64,000 bases of DNA from assembly GCA_030248065.1 (NCBI GenBank), contig JASAMV010001644.1, positions 25,597 to 89,596 of the forward strand, in the 5' to 3' direction. Below the pieces are notes generated by a model. It did not search any database, was not told where the DNA came from, and worked only from the letters and a program-made list of their open reading frames with translations. The position numbers were made by a program, and so were the translations under genes. This DNA comes from Rhynchonema sp. JSB1_4 (lineage: Eukaryota; Nematoda; Chromadorea; Monhysterida; Xyalidae). How positions within the stretch are numbered: position 1 is the first letter of the stretch; every line of letters begins with the position of its first letter. Of this stretch, positions 13,401-25,691 are shown in pieces.

Positions 13401-16400
13401 ACGCAATGCTTATTGAAAAATGCACGAAGCCAACCACGGTGCGTGTATACCAAACGAACGCCAGAACAATAAACTCACCAATATCGAGCATATCCTCCAT
13501 GTTCGGTGACACGACCAACACCTTGTAACCAGTGAGATAATCAGCGCACGCAGTACCACCGTACGACACGCAGGTGTTGTTGCTGAAGAAACGAGTCGGA
13601 AAAGAGTTGGAAATTTATTGAGGCAAATCTTGTGAGATTTAGGCTTGATTCCAGATACTGATTGAAGGCATAGCCAAATTTGGCAATAGAATCTGCTTTG
13701 GTCACGTTGAGCTCCAGTGCTGCCATCTTACGTAGGTATACAATTATTATTTTGCAGACCCAAACTAGGCACTTTTTATGTGGCTCTTCATTGTCTACAT
13801 TAGTTGCATTCGTAAATCTCGAAGTATCCCGCTCAAAAAGTCATGTGACCGACAGAGAAGCAAACCGATCGTGTGTGGTTGAACAGGTTGTGATCATCAG
13901 CCCAAATGCTAAAAGTGTAAAACTACCGTACACCAAAATTACCGTATTCAAAAACTACCATACCTGAGTCGTCGTGACCTGCCATCCACGGACGCAGCCA
14001 GCAGCCAATCATCGCTGCCCAAATTCAAATCATACACGCCATTCTGATTGGTTGACGCGCTCGATGCTGATTGGTCGAGCGATTGACGATTGGATGACGA
14101 CGGACGTTGTCGACGACTGGGACGAACCTGAATAATTATACGCATGTTTTTTTTCTCACAAAAAAGCAATTATATATTTTACCGCCTACTTGTTGAATAA
14201 TTTTAATCGCGATCAAACGCGCGGCAATCGATTTCGGTCCTTGGAATCGGGCCGGACCGAATCAAAAGACAAAGTTATTGCACCGCGGGCCTTCTGTTTC
14301 TCTCGGTATACGGCTGTAGTGATTGACTTCGTTCAGACGAATGGGCATGATAACAAGAACGAAAATTTTTGTTTGAATTTCTTCGCTCGCAAAACATCTG
14401 TGCCATATTTTGTATCTTGAAAAACTTGGCAGACAAACTTCACGGCTGTATTCCTGTTTTAACAGAACGCCAGACATCACCTAGGCCACATGACCAAAGA
14501 CCAGTGGCGAACCACCGCATGGAGGAGGACCAAAACGGAGTACCCCGGACCTTTTTGCATGGCCCAAATATTGCTATGGCGTAGGTAGTTGTTCTCAAAT
14601 AGCATAACAACGCCACCGAACTAACATGAAAAGTGACGATATTGAAATATAAAAAACAAACATTCGAAAACAACAATTATAGGCCCCCCGAACCTTAATC
14701 ACACCCGTCGTGTTGACGGATCCCACCGAGTTCGAGGCTTCGCATCGATAATACCCAGAATCGAGCACCTCCAACTTTTGAATGATCAATCTAGATTGGT
14801 AGTCGCGATTTTTGACGCGAATTCGCTTCCGCCGCCCGCGAAGCTCCAGCGGCGCGTTGTTTTTGAACCAACTGGAAGAGAAAGAATTGAGTTTAAGCTT
14901 CTCTGTGCGAATGGTGATTTTTGATAATGTTGTTTCTAAGCATTATTAACATCTCAGACGATTTGACTTGTGTCGCAGGAAACAACATTTGAACAAATGA
15001 GTATCTCAGGTGAATTTTTGTCCGAGATATCAGTTTTTGACGGTCACCTTACTATCTGGTACATGTGCACTGACGATGACCTGGTGCACCGCCCGTCTCT
15101 GTGAAAACAGAACGAAGGTCAGTCAAGGAACAAAGCCTATTGTCACGTGTGTACAAGCAAAAATGTACAAGAGTACCATGACATAAAAAAGCACAATGAA
15201 CTCGCTCAACAAAAAAGACAAACGCACGCAAACTCAATCGGCAGCGGTGAGCCAATAGCCGCGCATCGCAACCGCGCCTGCTCCCCTTCGTTCCTTGTGA
15301 TGTTTCGCAAAAGGCTGTCCAGTCGCAGGTAGGGAACGGCTGTAATAAATTGACAAGTTTGTGCTTTTTTAAGAAGTGAAGAGGATTTAAGTGAAAAGAA
15401 CCCTAGAAACAATAAGTTTGAAGAAAATCACTCACGGGTCGGCCTGCCAGCGCTGTCCGTACCGTCGGGGTTAGTCATTCTGAAAACAAAAACGAGACGA
15501 AATGTTTGATAATTTCCCACGAATCAAGGTTGAAAACCAAAAGCAAGTGAACTACTCAGTGAATCGATGACCTCAAATAATCGGTCACCACTTTTTCTCA
15601 AACAAAAAGAGCCAAAAAGATCGAGATCAGATATGTTTGTGTGCGGGCTAAATACATAGCATTGAGGGAGAGAATCACACGCAAGTGAAGTGACCATAGA
15701 AGGCAGCAGAGGCCCTCCCCGACCCCCAACACACATAGTGCTGCTGTGGTATAAAGAGCGATGGATGACTAATGTACAGCGCTTATGACCTATGCTTGAA
15801 CACATAGAGATTCCAGTTCTGGTTCTATACACACGGATCCACAATGGAACCGGAACTGAGCCCTCTTGACGCGGATAAATGGCGCGCAAGCAGAGCAGCA
15901 AGATGCAAGGTCAATAATTGTGCGCAGTAAATAATGTAGCGGAGGGCGCTGGACAAAGTCGTACATCGGCGACGTCATGGATTTTCTATGGGAGGCTGGA
16001 AAGTCAAAACGAATTAAATTTTGACGAACAACAGAGTGTCAATTTCCAGAATTGGAACAAAATCTGGCTCTTAAGGAATCATATACCTGCCCAAAAACAA
16101 CTTTCACTTTTCACAAAAGCACGCATCAACCCGAGCTGCACCAGTGCCCGCAATGATGATCACCATAAAACATCACACGCCTCTCCTCTACGCAGGCATG
16201 GCAGAATGACAATTTTAGGAGAGAACAAAACCACAAAAAATAACGGACACAAGCGACCACACAGCGTGCTGGGCCTTTCACATTTGGTTTGTGGAACAGA
16301 GACTATATGAGATGACAACAATGAGACTATTTCCGTGCAAATATAGCGGTTCATGTCACACAGCGCCGCAAACCGCAGGCAGAACCGGTTGCCTGTTCAA

Positions 16401-18311
16401 GCTGTGTGGGGATGTGTGTCCAGAAAAAAAGCCTGGCTGTGTACAAGTCTAGAAAACAACGCTCATACCACACAGGTGGTATAACAGGATTTCGCTGGAC
16501 CCCTATTATTTGAACAGGTACATATGGTCTGGGTGAAAACAGCACAACGCAATAGAATACAATATAAGCCACAAAGCAAATCAGAGTATGCTGTTTGTGC
16601 ACAACAATGTGCACAACACTATCCCAGTTCTGTGTTATGTGCGTGAAGTGGCGTTTTTTGGCTGCCAAAATGCCAGAAAATTATAATTATCTGCTGACTG
16701 AGGCAGTGGGGTCCTTGGGGGTGCTGGACATTCTGTTACGCAACCACGTGCGCTGTGACCACAAGCACAAACACGCGTGCGTGAAGCAAACCAAAAGCAA
16801 CCCTGCTGAGACCAGAATAAAATGTCATTGAACACATCAACGTTCGGGTGTTTTTCGACAATTTCTTGCTGTGTTCTCGCTGAGTCTGGGATGTTGCCAA
16901 AATCAAATGGCACATCATTCACCTCCAAAAGCTGTCCTCTGAATTTCACGAACCCGCTGTCAAACATTATTGCCAGACTCGAAAGTGTGTGTGAGTGACA
17001 AGCTTGCAGCAAGAGCGTGTCTATAATTAGAAATGGACCGACCGCGACCGTACATGGGTACAATCTTCTTGACACTAAAACGTGAGCATGGGTCACACAT
17101 CAAGCTGGTGCAGATATTATTGCGCATATTTAACTGGATTCTAATGCCAGAAGGAGCGAGTCTTCGTTCTCCATGAAGCTCATAACGTGTGTCTGACCAC
17201 TAAAACATTGACACTTGACATTCTGCCCATGTGCGCTACTTCCCTAATTGTGGTCAGTTTTCATGTCGCACAGTGGCAGTCTTGCGAGTGTAATTTTGGA
17301 TTTCTGATCTCCGGAGTTCAAAAATTATTCTGATATTGAGGAATTCGAAAATGTTTTGCCATTGATAATGGTGATGGTCTTCAACAATCAAGGTGCTGCT
17401 ACACGTGCACATACAGTACGTAGTTCCACAACTATTCGCAAACCGCAAACAGCCCGGTGCAAACACGGCTTTCTTCCTTCCCGCATAAAGTGACACTCAA
17501 TTTTCGCTTGTCTTACGGTCGCACAACTCGATGACCAGTGAACCAGACATAAGACCAGTAGGTATGCCATGTTGTGCCTGGTCACTGCATGAATGAAGGG
17601 GAGACCAGAATTGTTGGAGCGGAAGGGTGCTGCTCTGGCGAGTTCTTGTTTGGGATAGCATGATTGCCTGATAGGGCAAGGCAAGGTTACTGTGACCTTT
17701 ACCCGGTTCTGATGTTGCAAGCGCAACAAGCAAAATTGGACGGGAACTCAGATTTTGACCCATCATGCGAAATAACACGAAAAACTGCCCAACTGCCGAG
17801 AAATACTCATAATCATAAGACATGATTACCGCACAATAATAGTAACAAGCGCCAATATAAGATCGCGAACATGAAAATGACAATATTTCAAGCACAACAG
17901 GAAACATTTCTGAACGAGGGAGGGGGCTTGGGGGGCACCAATCAATTATTGTGGGAGTACCGTGCGTTTTCGGAACAGAAATGTTTCCAAGAAAGGTTCC
18001 GGAACTGTAAACGAATATGAAACGCATCGTGAGCTAAAACGGAAGAACAGGAGTGTGTAATAACAACGACAGACAATCGGATGGCGCGCACCTCCACGGA
18101 TCCGTAATAAATTTCATCATTTGGAAGAAAAAATTAATTTACTTTTTTATAAACCTCACAGGTATATTTCCGCAAACTGAGAGTTTTGAAATAATAGAAA
18201 TTGAAATAAAATAAATGCGTAAACTCACGTGTCGTTCGAGTCCCCGTAGAGCGTCTCAAATTCATCAGCGTAAGCCGACTCTATTATCACATCGTCGTTT
18301 TGCGGCGCCAT
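4481..18311 (-). CDS. ror: ROR-family receptor tyrosine kinase, complete (20 coding exons, 1,090 aa)
   Basis: Minus-strand exons, 5' to 3': 18229-18311, 15436-15479, 15228-15339, 14694-14871, 13964-14127, 13479-13582, 11882-12082, 11132-11324, 10488-10652, 10324-10392, 10070-10244, 9598-9742, 9245-9377, 8527-8791, 7966-8123, 7719-7854, 7093-7268, 6501-6698, 5860-6035, 4481-4878. All 19 junctions agree in phase; total 3,273 nt. Domains: Ig at about 43-139 (Cys68, Trp81, Cys123); Frizzled CRD at about 194-360 with 10 cysteines; Kringle at about 406-479 with 6 cysteines; TM at about 539-558; kinase at about 650-926 with GEGQFG loop, Lys681 in [12 protein letters not shown] at 790-797, DFG at 810-812 and the YAADYY activation loop; then a Ser/Asn/Gln-rich tail. 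The family binds Wnt ligands and controls cell polarity and migration. The predicted N-terminus lacks a signal peptide. Confidence 0.93.
11413..11666. mobile_element. TA-flanked foldback element in ROR intron
   Basis: Inverted ends GGGCTC / GAGCCC are flanked by TA on both sides (11411-11412, 11667-11668). Inside, CGGGTTTCGG-type phrases recur in opposite orientations, so the whole piece can fold on itself. This fits a Tc1/mariner-type MITE. There is no coding capacity. Confidence 0.55.
12223..12867. mobile_element. hAT-like non-autonomous element, copy 1
   Basis: The element is 645 bp with terminal inverted repeats CAGGGTTGGGCAAAAAA at the left and TTTTTTCCAACCCTG at the right. It has a perfect 8-bp target duplication GATCTGCT (12215-12222 and 12868-12875). 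CAGGG ends with an 8-bp duplication are diagnostic of hAT transposons. No transposase frame is present. It carries about 87 bp (near 12545-12632) that copy 2 lacks. It lies in the ROR intron between the exons at 13479 and 12082 and interrupts an older dispersed repeat. Confidence 0.85.
12868..12990. repeat. Dispersed repeat fragment split by the hAT-like element
   Basis: The sequence from the TSD onward (GGTGGGGCTTTTTGGGGGC ... GCGAAAGCAGGGCGAAACAG) matches 63480-63605 and, inverted, 62255-62415 in the transporter intron. The left half (GTTACAGCGCAGCAATGAGA) lies just before the hAT insertion at about 12198. The repeat was therefore present before the hAT element landed in it. Confidence 0.7.
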
Positions 18312-21300
18312 TTGCGTAAAATATGATTAGTTTGTATTTTTATTATATTTGCATGTTTCAGCCGACGAAATAAAATTAATTAGCGCCCAAGGCCATTTAA
18401 TAAGTTGAGGGATCCACCATTTTTATGCATGATTGATTATTGTTTGAGCATTATTGACCTTGAGAAAAATAAAGTTCGTCAGTGGAGGCGGCCCGAAAAT
18501 ATTGAAAATGAAAATATTTTGAGTAATGTGACATTAAAAATTTACAAAGCTCGCTTTTCAGAAGCAGCATGGGGTTATACATAGAAAGGGCGCACTTCGC
18601 TGTACATGTGTACCACACATGCGTCTGCAGACCTCATGCCGAGCAAGGTTCACCATGGGAGTTACATGTACTGTGGTTCTGATTAGATGATATCCCTCCC
18701 CCAAGTCTCTTATGCTTGCACTAGTACCCGTTGTTGTGATTCATGTGGTGAAAATGAACTACAAGCGCATAATCTGAAGCGCAAACCGAGAATGATTCCC
18801 GTGGCCTAACGGTGTGTACTTCCGGTTCCAGTCCTGTTCGAGTTTCAAGGGTTCGCGGTTCCGGAACCCCGGGCCCAGTACGCATATTGTGTTTTCATGA
18901 TGGAATGATTTTAAAATTGCAAAGCAAGTGAGAGAGCGTGCGCTGAGTTGTACACGGCACTTGGAAAGGCGCGCGCGCACGTGCGTGCATGATATGGTGA
19001 GCCTTGTGCTTATTCGAATTACATCAAACCAACTTGCTTTTCAAGCTGCTTTTCGCTCGTAGTTTGACCATCAAGGCTGAAGCTGTCGGGGCTCAAGCTT
19101 TCTGTTGCGCGCTTCGCTGCTCTACATTGTTGGTGGTATAATAATATGGGACCGTTCACGAAGAGAAAATTATTATGCAAAACTTTAATTCAGATACTAT
19201 TGTGTGACATGGACAGGACAACCGAGAGTATTAGGAGCATATCACCACGGATCGCACAAAATGACCATCACGAAACGCAGCCAATGTGACCGTTGCGGAT
19301 GTTTTCTGGCATGCAAGAGTATACACTTTAAAGGGTGTGTCTAACGTCTCCTAACCCCATGTTTTGTTGGGTGGAATTGAAAGATGTCTTTGAAAGGCCG
19401 CCGTGTGCAAAAAACCGCGACTTCTAACTTGCTAAATCGCGAAATCTTGAGGGTTACTTTTCGAATTAAATCAATTTCCGGACACAAAATTCAGACTGAG
19501 CAGACAAGAAAAGTTACGAAGCGAAACACACACAAACCAGCTTCTGTGGGTTAAATGAAACATTCATTGTGTCCACAGTCAAGCCAGCAGCCAGAGCGTT
19601 GTGTGTTGAGCGTTTACGTGCGTTGTATAGGCGGCTGAGCCGCGCATAAACATGCAATGTTTCAGCAGAAAAACGCCAAACGTGAGCAGCGCGCACTCAA
19701 AAGCGCCTGGAGTTTTGTGTCCGGAAATTTATTTAATTCGAAAAGTAACCCTCAATATTTCGCGATTTAGCGAGCTAGAAGACGCGGTTTTTTGCACACG
19801 GCGGCCTGTCGAGGTCATCTTTCGATTGCACCCAATAAAACATGGGGTTAAGAGACGTTAGACACACCCTTTAAGTGAAAAGCAGCAATCCAAATGCAAG
19901 GAATACATACAATTCTGTACTTTGCTAAACATCTCATTTAGCCCTTTGAGTAACCGTGAAAGGACAAGATTCCAAATGGAACGCCAACAGCAGTCATGCT
20001 TCAGCGCACTGGGCTCTCAAGTGTCATGTTACGTTCTGTAAAACCACAATAAGACTGAGTGAGGCTGGTTCTCTCCTGGTCCAAGGCTTGGAACCCCGAA
20101 TATTGCACACATGGATTGGTTTGGTCCCAAAGTCGCGCAAGCACAGAGCCCTTTTATTAGGCAGTGGGGGAAATTTTCACGAAAATATTCCGTATTCCTG
20201 CTAAAATATGCACAAAATCGCCAACATAACGCCCAAATGTGTGTAAGGGAGCAATTAGAGAGCTAAATATTATGGCACCAACACACCATTAGCGCATGTG
20301 AATATGTTTACCGCAAAATCACTGTTTTGCCTTGTGGCTGCTATGTATAATAGAGCAGTGAGGTTTCGGGTGACAGCTTCTTCAAATATTCATAATTCGA
20401 AATTACTACAGAGTTCTGCATGAATAATAAATGTTCGAATGGTAAAGTGGCTAGCAGTGGACAAAATAATATCACCATCTGATAGTCGCGATACGATCAT
20501 GACAACAATGGAGAATAAATGCTTGGAAGATCATAGAACTGAAATTAGGAGGCAAGCAAAAAATTGCAAACCTGAAATTTGAATAGGCATTCAATTGTTT
20601 ATGTGCAGAGAGCACAATATGCAACCTGCCCCAGCGTTTTCGGAACCGCACCGGTCCAACACACAGGCAACGTGCCTACTGACATCGTCACAAGGTAAGG
20701 CAAACAACGAAATTTTGTCCACTAAAATTTTGTCACCAGCAAATCAAATAAATTTGACCTGACAGGTACGGTACAACTAACATGTAAACATGCCACCACT
20801 TCATTTCATGTCAGGGAAACAAGAAATAGTAAATTGGCTGGTGACTGAGCCTTCATTAACGTTAGCGAGTTCTCGGTTCGGAATTGGAATCAGTTTGGAG
20901 CACCACGGAGAATTTGGAAAGGTAGCTTCACTTCATAGTATAAATTTCGTTCATCACGACCAAGAAAATGAACATATAGCTTTTTTACGTTACATTATAG
21001 TTAAATGAGTTATATTAAATGAGTTTGAGTCGAAACAGGGATGATTAATGCAAATATATTTGGAAAAGTTAGGCTCTTTGGGCAAGCTCTGGAACTACCA
21101 AGATGAAGATGACGTTCATTTTTTTCATCACGTTCAAAAACTTGCTCGAAATGATACACAAGACGAAACCGATATCCTTGCTCCAAAAGCTATATCCAAT
21201 TCTTGTTCTGCGCCACATTCACACACAAAATTGGTCATGCGCCATTCTCTTGGACGAGGAAACGAGAAAATTGGACCTTCTATTATGACAAGCTCTTCAC

Positions 21301-24300
21301 GTTATTCAAACGGACAGGTATATAGGGACAGGCATTGGGAACAATTGTTCCGTTAGAATTATATGCATTCGGAAAATTTTTGTTCGTGTAAGTGTCGACT
21401 AGTAACCGGAACTGGGAACCGATAGGTGCAGAACAGAACACGTTCCAGAGTGGTGAACTTGAGACCTGTCAGAATGGATGTCCATTCACCGACATGACGG
21501 GGGACTCAGGCTTGAAGTGACAGACAGGTAGGACAATATTTTCTGTTGCTCTACTAAATTTAGCCCAGCCTTACTCTGTGATCCATTTGAACTACCATTC
21601 TCAAAAACAAATAATTTGCCACAGGAAAACAACAAAATACTTCATGACAGCACAATAATACCCTGACATGCCTACAAAACCGCATCAATCCCAGAAACAT
21701 GACAGCCTGACGGCCAAACAAATCACTAAATGAAAATAAATGACTGCCACCCTAGACCCAGCCAAAGCGCCCAAATTTGCGACACGTTAGAGAAGCCCAG
21801 GGCTGTCAGTTGCAGGCTCATGCCTGTTCTGCCTTCTCGGGACTGGGGCGTGAAGACACACACACACACAAATTGACAGTTGGGCCTTGTCAGTGCACAA
21901 GGATTAGTTCAGGAACACCTTGTCTTCCTCCAAGGGAACCGGAAATTGACCCGACTGGTGTCCACAGGGAGAGATAGAGATGAGAAGCATTGCTGGAACA
22001 GAAGCAAACGCGAATGTACTCGTGTCGTTGTGTACATGCGCGCGAGCGTGGTGCATTAATCAATATTAGCTGAGCGTTTTATAGGGGGCAGTTACCAGTT
22101 AGCATGCTGCAGGGGCGACCAATGCTGCGGCCTAAAGACCTGCTGCTGGCTATGTATATATTGCTATTTCCAATAGTAAAATTGTCACCTACACACATCG
22201 TAGAAACGCGGAGAGAGAAGCATCAGGCAAGAGTCCGAATTTGGGCTCGGAAAGTCTCATGTTAGGTTAGCGTCCTTCATCAAAGGAAAGACGTTCGCTG
22301 ATTTGGGGTACCGAAGGGTACCTTTGGGGTGCATTGGGAAACAGACACCATCTTCTAAACAAGTTGGGGCGCTCAGGGTCTTGCACCAGTGGGACCCAAT
22401 TTGTGACTCGACTACGGGACGTAGAACCATTCTGTGTTCTGGATTTTGGCAGATTACAAGAGGGCCTGTCTGAATAGCATGTGGGTCAAAATCAATTAAA
22501 TAACCATTTAATCACTTTTTGGATGCCATTGCCGATGTGACTACTATGGCTCGTTAGTGGCTCATTACGCCGGCCGCGCGCATTGACCATTGGTCTCTTT
22601 TGGAAGAAATTTGCTCTTCAGCTAGGTTCCGGTTCAAGTTTCGGTTCCAGCTCCGGATCCTGGTACCTGAATGCCTGGACGCTTCTTGGAAGCCCAATGA
22701 GTTCTTGAAAAGAAGAGAATAGTGCGATAATTGGCACCCATCTTCAACGGAACGACATCTGCCGTTTTGGGTGGCTCTCTTTTCTTTTGCCACGGACCAA
22801 TAATGTGACGAACGTGCTTACAGCACTTGGTACGATATCCGAAAAATTGTGCAGAATGGAAATCTGTGCTTCGTGTCTTTTACAGTCTTTTTGGCTTGGT
22901 TGAAGCTTACAATGGACGTGGCTGACGAAAAGTTATCTTGAGATACAAATTTATGCTGTACATGTTTTCTGAAAGGAAATGGAGAATGCAAGAAAACACG
23001 ACGGCAATTACAAAAAGAAGAGTGATTTACTAGTTCCAACTAAAATCAATGGAAAACTGTAAAGTATGACGACAAAATCATATGAATTCTACGTTACGAT
23101 ACAGTATTGTTTTTCACACCACAGTGAGCAATTATCATTTCGTTTCATTCAATTAAAAACCTGTCAAACATTTAACCGCCTTATTTTCGGGTTATACACC
23201 ATTATCAAGACATTATGATTGGATCATTAGAAATAAACGTATTGCAATAAACGTAAATGTAAATGTGGTTTGTGTCAGATTTTACAGACGAAGCTACATG
23301 AAATTGCGAGATGGATAAAATAGAACCATAATTTTGTTGTTGCGTGTACCGTTTTGGCAAAAAAAGTTGATTAACGCAAAAAACAATAAGTTGAAACACA
23401 ACATCACGACAAATTTATGAATTGTCTTGAAAAACAGCCGCCAAAGACTCATAAAAGTCATAAAATTATCATGAAATTGTCGAACACCGCGACACGGTTG
23501 TGAATTGTAAATAAAAGTTGTTGCCTTCAGGGTGGCGCTGCGGGCTGTCAGCAAACAGCGACAGTTCAGTCAATAAATCACCCAATAAATACAAATGTAA
23601 CAACACCACAACATTATTTATATTGTAACACACTGCAAGTATGGCATTCGTATGTATAGGTAGTATGACAGATGGGTTGTAAATACTGCCTACCTGGCCG
23701 GGTGTACACACACTGAACAGTCACCCATTTTGACTAAAATAATATATTGGGTGCCATGGGTGTTATAACGTCTTGCCTGGGAGAACCGTACCCATTATAT
23801 TGGTTGTACACTAAACCACTTTGTACACTGCAAGCAGTCTTTCAACTCAATAACACACAGCGTTGTAATGTACTGCATATTAGTACGTACGATGATTTAT
23901 GGGGTGTTACACTGCTGCACCACTCTTGGTTGGGGAAATTTTGACTTTGGAAGTGTTGAAAAATAGTGGCTGAAATCGAAATTTTATTTCTCTGAACGTA
24001 CGAAATTGGTGCGCTATTTGGTTGACCAAGTCAAACTGTTGATCAGAAACTTTATGTCCGGAAATGCAACTTTTCAAGAACGTGCACCAAGCGACCTACC
24101 AAAACAGCTCCGCAATTGAAGACAAAAACTGCGTCCACACACACAGTGGCGGCTTTGCGTTTTGACCTTGAGTATGAATAAGTGTGTGTGTGTGCGCGCT
24201 TCACGACAGAATAGGAAGGCTGAACAAAGTGTTACCTCGGTACACGGGGGCTTATGGGTCGGCTGTCAAGAAACGAAGTTGCAATTTGGTTTTGTTGGGT

Positions 24301-25131
24301 GCCAAATTGGTAAAAGTGTTCTAAGCTCACTTGTTTCAGCTTCAACAGTGCATGTTCCATTCGCCCCTTGATTTCCAAACACAACTTTTGGACCCCAACA
24401 ACTTGTAATGTATCGTGCCAAGTCATAACATTCATAGATCTTAGTCTCTGAACTTGTCTCGTTTCTGACGAATGCATCTATTAGCAGTACACCCTACAAC
24501 GTGAACACTTTTAGTTGACGACCTTGGAACGTGTGAAAAACTACATCACCCAAAGATTGCTATTTGTTCTTTTGCTGAGATTCTGTTATGCTCTCCAGAA
24601 GGGCATAATATGCAGTCTCTTTGTGCATCTACACGTCCTCACGATGGCTGTGCAGCAACTTGCACCGCCCGAAGTAACTAATGAAACAATCAGCTCAGTT
24701 GCCTTGCCCAGTTTAATGGCTCGATTAGATCTGGGACGACGAAGGTGCCGGGCTAGCTGTTGATTGGTCGCTGTACAGTCTGGTCTTGGTTTTTCAGAAC
24801 TTATTTCTCTGAAAAAAATTTTGCTATGTGATTTGATTCAGCTTCAGTGGCTAGCCTGACCCTGTGATCTTTAGTGTCATAAATGGAAACCGATCAATAG
24901 ATGAAATAAAATTTTCCCTAGCCGATTAGTGCGCCATTCGATTGAAAATGAAGCCAAACATGATAACGCCACTGTCTGGACCAAGCCACGTTTGGTAATT
25001 CTTTCAAAAAAGCACAAAAAAGCACTGGATAAATTTGGTATAAAATCTAGAGATTCTAATCGGAGAACCCAGTTTGTTCTGTCTGACAGTCCACATACAT
25101 AGCCACGGTCTCGCGTGCCCTTTCGACCAGC
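18312..25131. other. Gene-free region upstream of ROR
   Basis: This 6.8-kb stretch should hold the ROR promoter and any upstream non-coding exon. I see one TTAA-flanked foldback element (19332-19870) and no convincing gene. A frame at about 20822-20926 ends in HGEFGK|GTAGCT and weakly resembles a kinase loop exon; I do not annotate it as a gene. Confidence 0.5.
19332..19870. mobile_element. TTAA-flanked foldback element (piggyBac-like MITE)
   Basis: Two arms of about 159 bp (19332-19490 and 19712-19870) are inverted copies at roughly 90% identity by eye. Both begin AGGGTGTGTCTAACGTCTC and run to CCGGACACAAAA. TTAA flanks both ends (19328-19331, 19871-19874), the target duplication of the piggyBac superfamily. 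The 220-bp centre has no meaningful reading frame. Confidence 0.8.
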
Positions 25132-25691
25132 ATGTTCCCAAAAGTACTGGGTGTGCTTGCGCTGGCCAGCCAGCTGATGTTTCACGCCGCCAACGCTTGT
25201 GTCATTGACGACCAAATTCACGTTTGCGAAATTGGCGAGCATTGCATCAAGGTAAACGAAACTGCCATGAAGGACATTTGAGTCGAGGGCACACAGACGA
25301 AATGTATACGGTATATGGTGATCCATGAACCGGATCTTTAAAGGGTTCAGACCTTTTCAGTCAAGGCAAGGTTTCGGCCCTCAGACTGTTGTGACCAGCT
25401 GCCTTTCAGACTCAAAGAATGTCTGTGTCGAAATCATACTATTTCTGCCCCTCAGATTGGAGTCTCATGATGCGATGGTTAAGCCATACGCCTTTATTCT
25501 TTCAGGTCACCATCGGTGATGAGGTGGAGTTCGCAGGCTGTCATGAGCCGATACCAGATGAACCGTGCATCTGGGGTTGTGAGACAAGATCCACTGAAGA
25601 TGGATTCGTCTACGAAGCGTGTTGCTGCGATCCAGAAGAACACGGTCATCCGTGCGACCCGACAAATCCAATCGAAGTTGACCCAGAGTGA
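25132..25691 (+). CDS. Small secreted Cys-rich protein, possible three-finger (Ly6-like) fold
   Basis: Two exons (25132-25251, 25506-25691) join in phase 0 (AAG|GTAAAC ... TTTCAG|GTC) to give a complete 101-aa protein. Residues 1-22 are a clear signal peptide (MFPKVLGVLALASQLM..ANA). The mature part has 10 cysteines, beginning CVIDDQIHVCEIGEHC and ending CCCDP...PCD. A late CC(C)-D-x(n)-PCD/N block is typical of Ly6/uPAR or activin-receptor-like three-finger domains. The assignment rests on that pattern only. The C-terminus is acidic and hydrophilic with no GPI-type hydrophobic tail, so it is predicted to be secreted. It stands alone in a gene-poor region. I do not know its function. Confidence 0.72.

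Noticed and set aside
18790..18870. tRNA-like phrase (GTGGCCTAACGGTG ... GTTCGAG)
   Set aside because: No acceptor-stem or T-stem pairing could be formed around it, and no flanking duplication was seen.
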